This document shows, piece after piece, positions 1 through 9,965 of a DNA stretch of 64,000 nucleotides. The notes beneath the pieces are model-generated. The model did not search any database. It was not told where the DNA came from and worked only from the letters and a program-made list of their open reading frames with translations. Within the stretch, counting starts at the first letter, position 1. Each line of letters opens with the position of its first letter. The translations under genes were made by a program, and so were the position numbers. Source of the DNA: Ramazzottius varieornatus (taxonomy: Eukaryota; Tardigrada; Eutardigrada; Parachela; Ramazzottiidae); the NCBI GenBank assembly GCA_001949185.1, contig BDGG01000008.1, positions 245,648 to 309,647 on the forward strand, written 5' to 3'.

Positions 1-1045
1 CGATCGTGGCGTTAGTCAAATTTTCCATCTTGTTCAGTAATCTATCCTGCAAATATCAGCAGAAAAATTACTCAAGGCGATATGTTATGCGGATAGGTAC
101 CAAAGAGCGCTAGCGTACCAGTTTAATCCCGTTGTGGTTGAAACACTCGCTCAAGTTCTGATGTTTCCTTGTAAAGGTGATAAGGTTCTCAGAGTACTCG
201 TACACGACGGTTCCGTGGGATATCGAGTAAGAATTAAAACAATCTACAAGGGATAATTTTTCGTATTTGAAGGATTAACTGAGCAGTCGAGAACCTTACA
301 GGCGCAGTTCGCATTGTCCCACAAGGCCGTGATGGACGTGTTGATCCGATCAACCACTTCGATCAAATCGCTGCCGTAAACGACGTCCTGACAACTTATC
401 CCATCCTCATTCATCGCCTAGAAAGAAAAAAAACGACACCGGTGCATGGGCTATGCAATGAATCCTAAGGTGAGTCCAACCGGAAATAAGGCTAAAGAAA
501 ACTTCGCAATTACTGTAGTAGTTAAAATTCTGAGACATAACTATTGACAAGAATTTGCGGAACATCCCCAATTCACTACAAACCTCACTGTAGTCAATAT
601 GAGCTTCCTGGGAATGTAGATACTGGTCGACACATTTTTCACATAGAAGAATCGGTCTCGAGAAGTTGACTGCGCAGCCCAAGAAACTGGACGATGCGCC
701 ACCGTATATTGTCAGGTACTCTTGGCAAGCGCCAATCTTTGCGACTCTTCGAGAAAGCAGTGAAGGATCTGGCCTTATACTCTGGGGATCGTCTGGATGG
801 ACATCATCAGTCTGGGTATGGCTATCCGATGTGGGAGGTCGAAGACAGTTTGCAGCAATCTGGTTTCCGTCTTCGCCACATGCCAGGAACGGTGTGAGGT
901 GCGACCAGTCAACTGCCAAGTCTTTCGTTATCGACACAATGTCCGACAGAGATACTTTCGCGGTACAGAAGCCGAACGCGAGAATCAGGTACACCAGCGA
1001 AGATATCCTTCTGATGGTTTGATTGAACCATGGATAGTACCTCAT
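1..1045 (-). CDS. OSTM1: OSTM1-like lysosomal membrane protein, 5' part (cut by left edge)
   Basis: This resembles OSTM1, the beta-subunit of the lysosomal ClC-7 chloride/proton exchanger. I can see four exons: 1045-584, 417-300, 243-119 and 46-1 (continuing past the edge), with GT-AG introns in matching phase. The protein opens with a hydrophobic signal peptide (roughly residues 13-30). It then has the family's luminal cysteine signature, CAVNFSRPILLCEKC, followed by a TALWDNANC segment and a second cysteine motif near SECFNHNG. These match the order in animal OSTM1. The C-terminal transmembrane segment lies outside the window. The start is the ATG at 1045, just ahead of the signal peptide. 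Identity is inferred from motif order and cysteine spacing. Confidence 0.85.
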
Positions 1046-1686
1046 TTTTGGGTATTTTTCACAAGAACGAACGAACGAACGATCGATCGATCACATTCAC
1101 AAGAGCCGCGGATTGCTCCCGCCGCCTTGATACCGCAGGCTATCTTCTCCTACCGTCTGCTTTCCGTCTATCGGTGTCTTGTCTGGAAATATAAGACAAC
1201 CATTACGGATGAATGGGGGAAGGATGAAAGCTATTAAAGTGAACAGACTGGGAGTCTGGGACTTGCGGAGCAAGGTTACTTACACCTGAGCAACTCGCAT
1301 GCCATCAAACAATCGAGCCCAGTTGCGTCCCATTCGCTGTATTCGATCCTCTGACGCAGGTCTTTTGTGAGGAGAGGTGACGTCCAGAAAAAACCCGATG
1401 AATTCTCGGAACAAGCAAGGAGGATCTATGGATATCTACAGTATTCTATGGAAGACTGGAAATGAGAATTTGAGAAATCCTTATTCCTTACGGCATTAAA
1501 TCGACGTAATCAAGAGGCGGTGAGAACACTGGACACCTTGCCATATCACGAAAAGAGAAGCTTTTTTTTGATTTGGCAGACCACCTTGGTTCTCGGCCAG
1601 CTTCATTGCATGCTGATCTTTCCGGACCGTCCCGCATCTTCACTGCCTACGTCTCATTGTTGGAACTCAGTCAGCATAGAATAAAC
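1046..1686. other. Intergenic region between divergent genes
   Basis: This stretch separates the OSTM1-like gene (leftward) from the DUF4773 gene (rightward), so it should hold both promoters. Apart from the microsatellite I see only short overlapping open frames with no recognisable protein. Confidence 0.6.
1064..1092. repeat. GAAC/GATC tetranucleotide microsatellite
   Basis: A short run of GAAC-type repeats (1064-1080) passes directly into GATC repeats (1081-1092). It lies just upstream of the OSTM1-like start codon, in the presumed promoter or 5' untranslated region. No function is apparent. Confidence 0.8.
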
Positions 1687-2738
1687 ATGAAAGGCATCTT
1701 CTTTGGAGCAGCGGTGTTTCTTCAGATAGCCCTGTTGTTTTGTGATGGCATCATCATAAAAGACGAGACGCACGGTAAGCAAAGCTTTCTGTTGTGGTTT
1801 CAGCAAGCATCGTCAAGTGGCGCACCTGTTGCATCGTTGTGATCTATGGACTACTCGCAGAGTCAATCGTTTTGTTCTTGGTTGCAGGATCGGCTCTGGC
1901 TGCAAATCCGGATACTCCCGAGGAGCTCACTGATGTTACGCAGCTCATTGTGAGCAAGGCCTTCGCTCGACCGTCGTCCGGCTGCTACTGTCTGAATGAC
2001 ACCTGCGCTTGCTGCGAGCATTTGGACATCCCGAGATTCCACATCAACGATACGGGTACTTCACATGTAACCGCCCTGGGTCCAGTAGCTCAGCAGCAAG
2101 CTAGATTTATTAGCAAAAATTGATGCACGGATGGATCAGCTTTCATCGATGTGATAGTTAAGAGGTGTCCTTTTTCTTATTTTCCTTAAATTCTTCTTCC
2201 TTCTTTCAGGATGCGTCGAGGTTATCTACCTTCGAAAGGACTATGGTCTTTCGCTCGTCCTGCTCGTCGACGGCTTTGTGCTGATCAACCGAACAATTTC
2301 CGGTATGCATTTCGTTGATCTCTTATTGATATTTTTTCAAACGTGAAGTTATGCCAACTGTGATAAAGATTACAGTACTTTATTCCCCTTCAGTGAGCAA
2401 TCCTCCACCCGTCTGCTATGCAGTGCCGAAGGTTTCCGCGGCTGATCTCTGCGTGCAGTTCTTCGATCTGCACGTCCGAAACAAGGTTCTGTCAGGTATA
2501 TACGCAAAATTCGTTGCCTCGTTTTTCCTGTTTCGAGCCTATAATGCTGTAGATGAAGAGCCGTCGTTCGATGCTTTTAGGGTGTTTACGGATCATCGCC
2601 GAAATTGCCAGCCACGAAATATTGAAGAAGGACATCGGATGCATCCATTTCCCTATTTCTTACAAGGAAGCGTTCTTGGCGCGAACGGCCCATCTGATAC
2701 GGCAGAAAGAGGTGGCTGACAGTCATCAAACTTTATAG
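1687..2738 (+). CDS. Secreted DUF4773 cysteine-rich protein
   Basis: Five exons (1687-1774, 1888-2055, 2210-2302, 2394-2495, 2581-2738) join in frame to 202 residues. The first exon encodes a signal peptide. The body carries the DUF4773 pattern: a CYCLNDTCACCEHLDIP cluster, then CVEVIYLRKDYGLSLVL, then the SNPPPVCYAVPK segment, a second cysteine in DLCVQFFDL, and a terminal GCLRIIAEIA/GCIHFP pair. DUF4773 proteins are small secreted proteins of arthropods and relatives; their biochemical role is unknown. Intron 1 includes a short CAAGTGGCGCAC match to the MITE family described elsewhere. The gene ends about 240 bp before the gap-containing inverted repeat. Confidence 0.85.
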
Positions 2739-2976
2739 CCACTGAAGTTTTGTCAGGAAACATCTTTGTTTATTTTCTTCTGCATATTTCCTCTCAAGTT
2801 CCTTGCCTTGGGTTTTTTGCGCAATCTGATTTTCGTTTTGCTCAGGACAGCCGGGAACAGGTGGTTGTACAACATTGTGCTACCAGCCCGGAAGTCGTAA
2901 GTCCCTCGATGAAAAAGGTCGCATGCGGTTGGTCTTCAGCTGAGTTTTTGCTTGTTGAAAGCTCCTAAGCTACAAG

Positions 2977-3415
2977 GAGAACACAGCGGAGTTGCCAGGC
3001 ATGGTGGANNNNNNNNNNNNNNNNNNNNNNNNNNNNNNNNNNNNNNNNNNNNNNNNNNNNNNNNNNNNNNNNNNNNNNNNNNNNNNNNNNNNNNNNNNNN
3101 NNNNNNNNNNNNNNNNNNNNNNNNNNNNNNNNNNNNNNNNNNNNNNNNNNNNNNNNNNNNNNNNNNNNNNNNNNNNNNNNNNNNNNNNNNNNNNNNNNNN
3201 NNNNNNNNNNNNNNNNNNNNNNNNNNNNNNNNNNNNNNNNNNNNNNNNNNNNNNNNNNNNNNNNNNNNNNNNNNNNNNNNNNNNNNNNNNNNNNNNNNNN
3301 NNNNNNNNNNNNNNNNNNNNNNNNNNNNNNNNNNNNNTCAGAAGATTCGGATGAGCGGAAGGCAAAAAGTTCGACCTGACAAGTCCACCATGCCTGACAA
3401 CTCTGCTATGTTCTC
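2977..3415. repeat. Inverted repeat flanking an assembly gap
   Basis: The 32 bases at 2977-3008, immediately left of the gap, are the reverse complement of 3384-3415 with 29 of 32 positions matching. Both arms contain CAGGCATGGTGGA. The symmetry suggests a palindromic element or a DNA transposon with terminal inverted repeats whose interior was not assembled. Confidence 0.7.
3009..3337. other. Assembly gap (329 N)
   Basis: A run of undetermined bases. Open frames that cross it carry no information. The true length may differ from 329. Confidence 0.99.
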
Positions 3416-3869
3416 GTAGTGTATGCATGCGTGGACGGTTTCCGGTTTCATCTTGTTTACCAGTTTGAGTGGCGCTTCATGTGGCTCGACCTTGTCAGCA
3501 CAACCTTGTGGAACTGCTTTTTATACTTTTTGCAGTGTGCATTCCTTTTGTTAACACTATTACGCAACCGTTTTACAAGCTGAGCACTTTGCAGTTTGCA
3601 TTCCAAGTGGGAACCATTCCGCTGCGAGACCACGTAGTGACTTCGAACCAACATAGTTACGGTAATGAGTTTTTGATCTTTTCCGACACAACAGTTCTCA
3701 ATACTTAAAATAGGACAGAGCTGCGTAAGAGAATCAAAGAGGGACTTTACGTGGCAACAATAGGAAACTGAGCTTATCGCCCTTGTACAGAAAAATAAAA
3801 CTGATAAAAGTAGGATATCTGACTTTGCAAGTATGTCAGCTTGATACAAAAAGAAAGAAGAACCTAGGC
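3416..3869. other. Intergenic, nothing recognised
   Basis: AT-rich sequence downstream of the CAHS stop codon, presumably including its 3' untranslated region. Short open frames here show no protein-like features. Confidence 0.5.
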
Positions 3870-5572
3870 CTAAATGCGAGTTGTACGTTGCTGTTCAGTC
3901 GTGGTGGTGGTAGAGGTCGCGCCACCAGTGTGGCTGCTGGAGTGCTTCTCAGCGCTGGTAGAGATGGATCCTTTGGAGATTGTAACGCCGATGGCAGTGT
4001 CGAACTTGACATCCACAGCGGTCTGGGCCTTTGCTTCCTCCAAAGCTTCGCGAGCTGCCTTGCGTTCCAGCTCCAGAGCTCGCATGGCGTACTCGGCTTC
4101 CAGCTGGATCTCGCGTTCTTGACGGTTGACTTGGTGCTCAATCATCTCCTTGCGGAACTCTTGAAAGGAGAAACAATTCGGAAACGAAACTTGGTTCAGC
4201 TCAAACTTCCGATCAAAATCGTCAGTTTAATCTTCAAATTAATTCTTTTTGAATGATCGAGTTCCTTGCTTACCAAGATCGCGGATGTGTTGTCGTTCCA
4301 GAATCTGCCGGATCAGCTCAGCATCTCGTTCAACTTCCTCACGGTACATAGCAGCTCGTTTGCCAGCATCTCGTTCGTCCTTCGCAGCCAGTGCTTCAAC
4401 CTGAAAACAAACTTGCTCTTGACGTAACAAGCTAGCACCAACCACTCTATCAGATCTGCATAAGTCAAGTTGAAGTAAAGTACCTTGGCCTTGTATCGGG
4501 CGTATTCTTCCGGTCCCAAATCCTTGCGCTGCATCTGGGTCAAATCCACCGTGGTTCCGGCATGGATCTCGGCGCTGGCGCCTCCGCCCAGCTGCAGGTC
4601 CAAGGTAGTGTGGATCGGTTGAGCCAACTGGGGAGCTGCCACCGTCAAAGCCTAAACAAGGAAGTGAGTTACAACAATGAAATCGAGTTCTCCATCCTCA
4701 GGTTCGTCAAATGTTGATATCCTCACATTTCTGATTTCGTCACAGAAAGAAAGGTGTCTCATCTAACCGCGACTGAACCAACCTTGTCTTCCGTGTAGGT
4801 GTATCCCGTACGGACGCTTTCCATGTTAGAGCTCTCGAAGGAAGTAACGGGTACTGCAAGGACAGCATCAACCAATCAAGCGGGGAAGATCATTTGGTTG
4901 ACTAGACAGAAACTGGCCGAAACGATGATGCTACATACCGGAGATGACGTGGGTCTCACTCTGAGTCGCTCCACCGGACGTGTGGTGCTTGATGACATCT
5001 GTCTGCTCCCGGATGGTGGAGTGGGCTCCTGTTGGGACGGTAACGGTTCGTTGCAAGCCGCCGATGGTGGGTCCTCCGGTAGTGGTGGTCACTTCGGTGC
5101 GCTGGTAGGTGGTAGCGCCACCACCCATCCCAGAACTGCCACCGCTGTGCATGCTTCCGCTCAGTCCACTGCTAGCGCTGCCCATCCCCGAGCTGTGGTG
5201 ATGACTTCCCATGGCCGAACCAGAGCTGGTGTGGGATGACGAGGAATGGCGAGTTGTGCTAGAAGATCCCATGCCGGAAGTACCGGAAGAGTGGAGCTCG
5301 GTAGCAGATCCTTGGTGGCCCATCATTCCGGTAACAGTTGGATCAGGAACCAAGCCAGCCGGACGCTTGTCCTGGGGTAAGCAGTAAGGTCACAGACCGC
5401 CCAGAAGATAACCCAGTGATCTCCAGACAAAATGGGAGAACATACAAACCTGGAAGTTGAGTGCCGGATCCTCCCCTCCTCGATCAACTCCGACAGTCTT
5501 CAGCGTAGCGTTTCCCGTAGAATCGACGTCCACCTTTTCCACACGCTCGAATTTCTGCTCCTTTCCAGCCAT
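3870..5572 (-). CDS. CAHS: CAHS protein (cytosolic abundant heat soluble), long form
   Basis: CAHS proteins are tardigrade-specific, disordered, heat-soluble proteins that form gels and fibres and protect cells during drying. Six exons (5572-5450, 5371-4939, 4853-4783, 4651-4484, 4400-4274, 4159-3870) join in frame to 403 residues. The N-terminus has the family motif KFERVEKVDVDSTGNATL. Exon 2 encodes about 140 residues rich in Ser, Gly, His and Thr. The C-terminal 200 residues are the conserved helical region: ELIRQILERQHIRDLEFRK, then MIEHQVNRQEREIQLEAEY, then the VDVKFDTAIGVTISKGS tail motif. Typical CAHS proteins are near 230 residues, so this one is enlarged by its low-complexity insert. 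A Ser/Thr-rich tail follows the last motif. Confidence 0.96.
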
Positions 5573-6537
5573 GGTAATGCTTGATGGAAGCGGTGAGAAA
5601 AAGAGGAAGAGCTCCTGGAGCAAAAGTTCAAGAGACCAAAGGCACACGCTGAAGCTCGCGAAAAGAAAGGAGGAACAAGGAATGCCACGGCGCAGGAAAA
5701 TCGTCGACTGAGCAGATTTATGGAAAGTGCCGCTGCTTGATGGAATCCAAGATAACAGCCCTCTGCCTTCCACTTGTACCGTTGTTTGTTGTACGTCTGG
5801 AGAGGGAAGCTGGCGCCAGGCGGAGCGACGTAGTCTCGAAAAAGGGACGGAATCGTATTCGACGAAATACACCCGCTTCCAATCTTACAGTCATGTCGCT
5901 CCGCTTAATGATTGCCGTTCACCATGGGAGAGCGCCACGATCACCTGTTGCTCTGTAGGAAACGCCCTCAGCGACGGTGAGTTATGACATGACAGTGTTA
6001 CATCACTCCGGTGCGTAAGGTTGATTGATATCCCGTATCGACGGTATCGTAAGCACAGCAGTATGTGACTGTAGAAGTGTAGGTCGTAAGTTACCGAAGC
6101 TTACCGGGAATTTGAAGCCCGTTGAGATAAAATCAAGATTTAGTTCGAAATTCCACATAAGGTGCTCAAATACGCAAATGCTTGTCGTGGAGAAGGTGAA
6201 CAAATTTTTCGTATTAATCTTACACATTCAGTTCAAATTTGTGTTTGGTTTAGGCGGCCCTACTTCCGAGTTCCGACGATCGGATACACATGGCTTTTGC
6301 CGCAGTGAAAAACCGCCATCCATTGCACTGACTCCCAGTTTGTGGTAGTTTTAAGTACGAAGTACTAAAGTTCCTCGCATCAGGGCACAGCTACATGCTC
6401 TCTCAGCGGAAGCGAAAGTGGCAGACAAAAGAGAGGCACATATTACAGTAATATACACTCAGAAACCTTCCAGCTCCATGATAAAGCAGCGATAATCGGT
6501 AGTTTTGCTTACTTCAAGCATCCAAATTCTGGGAAAT
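5573..6537. other. Upstream region of CAHS, no gene recognised
   Basis: About 960 bp between the CAHS start and the stop of the next CAHS-like gene. It should contain the CAHS promoter. Short open frames occur on both strands but none resembles a protein, and I found no remnant of a CAHS helical domain here. Confidence 0.5.
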
Positions 6538-7078
6538 CTAACGATCCTGGTGAATTACTTTCTTCTCTGTGACAATTGTTTTCTGGACGCCGACCGGTTC
6601 GATGCGTCCTCCCGTAGTAAACTCCGAAGCGGACGTGTTGAGCGTGTCCGAACCGGTCGAGACGAATGGGCCTGGAATTTGTCCCGGATTCAGGGGAGCG
6701 CTTCCAGTTACGGCAGATGGCACCACCCCGATTGGAGTACCTGTTGAGAACACCAAACAAAATTTACTTTCCAGAGTGGAGTTGAACGTGAAATTTTAGT
6801 GATCCAGACCTGGAGCAACAGGTGGTCTGGCGTCCACATAGTTCATCCCAGGGTCCTCTTTCCCTCGGTCTTCACGGGAATCCACCAATGTGGCTTGGCC
6901 AGACTCATCTACTTGGGCCTTGTCCACTCGCTCGTACTTGTATTCTTTGCCTGAAATACAAAGCATTTGTGAGTCTCTGTTCGAAGAAGCAACAGCGAAC
7001 CCATCAGATGTTCTTACCGTCCACCTGTCCCGGAAGAGCTGCCGGGTTAGCGGATTGCTCGTGCGTGTGATGAGGCAT
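6538..7078 (-). CDS. Short CAHS-N paralogue lacking the helical region
   Basis: Three exons (7078-7018, 6950-6810, 6740-6538) join in frame to 134 residues. After a short leader, exon 2 encodes GKEYKYERVDKAQVDESG and then EDRGKEDP, closely matching the N-terminus of the CAHS protein 1 kb downstream (GKEQKFERVEKVDVDSTG, then DRGGEDP). The rest is a Pro, Gly, Thr and Ser-rich stretch ending in VTEKKVIHQDR. No CAHS helical region follows: the frame stops, and the 900 bp downstream hold no coiled-coil coding sequence. The start is the only suitable ATG, and all splice sites are GT-AG. I infer a small disordered protein derived from a CAHS N-terminus; expression is unproven. Confidence 0.78.
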
Positions 7079-7596
7079 AATTCTAGCTTGGGTTTGCTGC
7101 ACAGGAAGTGGAGAATAGTCAGTCAAAGTACTGGAAAGAGAACAAGGAATTTGTTAGTGATGAAGAAGTCTGCAACGGAAAAGATAATGACACGTTTTAC
7201 TGATGAGAAAGTATGGAATGGTATATTCCACCTCGCGCTTGGAAACTATTTAGCCCGAAGTCGAAATTCCTTAAGGAGGGAAACCGGTTCCATAGCAGAT
7301 GTCGGTGTCAACATGGCCGCATGTCACAGTCAGGTTAATCATCTTGGTACTCGTACCACTAAATTGTTTTACTTACCTGCAGTCACCTGCTTCCCAATTA
7401 TTCAAGCGCTGTTTTCGTCGAACGTCTGCCATCTCTTATCTTTTGTTTACTACGAGCTTGTGGGACGACGGCAACAAATGACAGAAGAAAAATGCTGGAT
7501 CGACCGCTATCGAATTCTGATCTAGGAAAATCCATTCTCGGCCTTTCTCAATCATTAATTCTCAGCAAAAATTTGACAATAGTAGAAGCGATTCAT

Positions 7597-7667
7597 GCGA
7601 AGCTAGTACAGCGGTAGTATGCCTGCCTTCCAAGCAGGTGATCCGGGTTCGACTCCCGGGTTTCGCA
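7597..7667 (+). tRNA. tRNA-Gly (anticodon TCC)
   Basis: The sequence folds into a full cloverleaf: a 7-bp acceptor stem (GCGAAGC with GTTTCGC, one G-T pair), a 4-bp D stem, a 5-bp anticodon stem around loop CTTCCAA, and a 5-bp T stem around TTCGACT. The anticodon is TCC. The discriminator base is A at 7667, and no CCA is encoded. A run of five T at 7668-7672 is a standard RNA polymerase III terminator. No intron is present. Confidence 0.95.
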
Positions 7668-7773
7668 TTTTTGCTTGTTCGAAGGAATGGATTTTCTTGA
7701 AACAAAGTCTGCCGCGCATCTACGGCATTAACACAAGGAACCCGGAAGTTAGGGGCGCAGCGCAAAGTCTAGT

Positions 7774-7983
7774 TTAATCGTAACAAGGATGACGCAACTC
7801 CCACATTCTTTCCTCACGTCGAGTCACAATACCGGTTACTTGGGCGATCAGCTGATCGATTTTTTCCTTGGCAGCTTCTGGTGAAGTGAAACGAACCTCC
7901 AGAACGAGCGTAACAGTTAATCTGGAGGTCCGAAATTCTGTGCTCTCGCTTCCGGTTAGGCTCGTCCAGTTCTTGGAGCACGG
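7774..7983 (-). CDS. Putative C-terminal exon of an unknown protein
   Basis: This minus-strand frame is open for 69 codons from an AG acceptor at 7984 to a TAA at 7774. It reads as protein, including an amphipathic stretch, EAAKEKIDQLIAQVTGIVTR. No suitable ATG lies inside, so it would be a 3' exon. A candidate upstream exon (8031 onwards, containing MMQFRKVGYDGIVK) would require a 47-bp intron and would overlap the start of the EndoU gene on the other strand. I do not recognise the protein. It could equally be a chance open frame. Confidence 0.35.
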   Translation of the reverse strand, partial: PCSKNWTSLTGSESTEFRTSRLTVTLVLEVRFTSPEAAKEKIDQLIAQVTGIVTRREERMWELRHPCYD

Positions 7984-8102
7984 CTATGGTACAACTGTCA
8001 TAAGCATGTGTAGTCTTTGCTTATCTTCACTTTGACGATCCCATCATAGCCAACTTTGCGGAACTGCATCATATCAGGGGATTTGTCCAGCGGAACTTCA
8101 AA

Positions 8103-9711
8103 ATGTTGGCATGGTGCCTTGTCGCTGCGGCGCTTGCACTGTTGATCCAGCACGTCTACTCTGGAGCGGCCTTCTCCAGGCGTAAGTCAATTTGCCCACC
8201 CAGAACATTGTGCGGACAGTGGTGATAATCTGATTCTGATCCTGATTGCTTCTTTTATCGGTTTCTAGAGAATTCATTCCGCGACCGCAACAACGATGGC
8301 GGAGACAGGGGCACAGAACGCCCTCTTCCAGTGGACCCCGATCTAATGGCTTTCAGGTACGTGCGGTTGCTCCACCCGCGAAATATGCTACGTACTGTAG
8401 CTGGATAGCTTCGAGACGGATGATGTAACCCAGAATTCAGTGGCCGTTTGCTGTTTAGCGAGGAGATCTATCGTCTAGACCAAAAAGGGAACGCTGCACT
8501 TGAAACCGTAGACTGGGCTGTGGACACCAGAAGCCGGACCGGAAAGTAGGTATGCAAATGACCGTTGCGCAGTTTCAGGATGAAAGGGTATCATGAATGA
8601 GTTTTTTATTTGTTGCAGATTGTTCTCAAGAATGAACCAAGCACTGCTACAGAAGCCAACTTACGCCAAGCTGATAGCGCTGTTGGATCAGTATAATCCC
8701 GTAATGGGACAACGGGAAGAGGTGACGCCCGCAGAACGCCGGGACCAGTCGAGCTTTCTGGATGCGATCTTGGCGACACCGGTAATGCGGAAAACCTGGG
8801 ACTTCCTCAAAAGCAAAGGTAACGGGGCTTCAGCAACGACGCCATGATATCTATGACTTCACGACATGAGCTTTGCTCGTTTAGGTGCCGCGCCATCATC
8901 TTCTGCTGATTTCAAAAATCTCCTAAGCCGAATATGGTAAAAGGCTCATATAGCGCCGCGATATTTGAAGGCACAGATGACAGTCGAAACATATGGAGGC
9001 AATGTTTATGGTATCTTTTGAGGTTTACTGTGTACAAACGAAGAGGACAACCAGACACTTCCGGGTATGTTGCTGGTAGAACTCTGCCTTTGAGGTGGCA
9101 GTCACAGATCCCTGAGAGAGGAATGGTTGACCGCTCTTAATCAACTGCAGATTCGAACATGTGTTTGTTGGAGAGCTCGACGGACCAAGTCCTAATTCAC
9201 CCGTTAGTGGATTCCATAATTGGGTTCGCTACTATCTGGAAGAGCGATCGGGACGCGTGGAGTACCAGCGGTGGAAGGGCCAAATCGATGTAAGGTGTCA
9301 CTTATTTGCTATTTTGAAGACTTTGCTGTCACTGGTTGATTTTCCAGCCCGACATTTTCGGAATGCAGTTCAAGTGGAATGGACACTCGAAGATGAAAAG
9401 TACAATAGTAAGTAATGTTCCTACACGAATAAGGTAATGTGGTGGTTTGTGTACCGATCAATCTTTTGCAGCGCATTGGAGAAAGCCCAGAAATGTCGAT
9501 TGCGGTCTTGACAACCTGCTTCCTGTTGGTTCCCAATAACGAGTGCAAGCTACGAATGGGAGGAGGTAAGTTACTTGCGTTCCTTCCGCTTTTGGTAACT
9601 GCTCACTGCAATCAACTTCTTGTCGCAGTACCTGTCACTGTCATAACGCACAAATGGACAACCAAGAACCCCAACGAATTTTACGTCGCTTCGGCATATT
9701 ACGACAACTGA
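8103..9711 (+). CDS. EndoU-family endoribonuclease, secreted
   Basis: EndoU (XendoU) enzymes cut RNA at uridylates, usually with manganese. Ten exons (8103-8181, 8269-8356, 8441-8545, 8619-8818, 8885-8936, 9023-9064, 9151-9289, 9348-9407, 9472-9565, 9629-9711) join in frame to 313 residues. A signal peptide (about residues 1-20) predicts secretion or a luminal location. The catalytic set is visible: His in FEHVFVGE, His in GFHNWVRYYLEE, and Lys in FKWNGHSKMKS. Further hallmarks are PTYAKLIALLDQY, ERRDQSSFLDAILATPVM and RIGESPEMSIAVLT. Length and motif order are normal for a single-domain family member. Its physiological substrate is unknown. Confidence 0.95.
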
Positions 9712-9965
9712 ATGAGGGGCACGCTGGAGTAGCAGTCTGGCAGGACTGACACAAGGACCAAAACACGGGAACCATGATTCATTGGTTTGCGATCAAATTT
9801 GTTGGGAATTGTAGAATTCTTCTGACAGAAGCTATCATTTGTTTCAAAATAAATTCGCATAATTATTTAAGGGATCGGACATATAAACAGACAAATATCT
9901 GGAGTTTTTCAGACACTACTTCCTCCTCTTCTTGTGGTCTGGGAGACGGTCTTACATTCTAGGTG

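Noticed and set aside
2838-2900. Possible extra last exon of the DUF4773 gene with a cysteine-rich reading
   Set aside because: The preceding exon already reaches a stop at 2738 after the complete domain, and no donor site would join it in frame.
2952-3428. Long open frames on both strands across the gap
   Set aside because: They consist almost entirely of undetermined codons; the mirrored flanks simply reflect the inverted repeat.
7562-7765. Minus-strand frame resembling a basic peptide
   Set aside because: It is the reverse translation of the tRNA-Gly gene.
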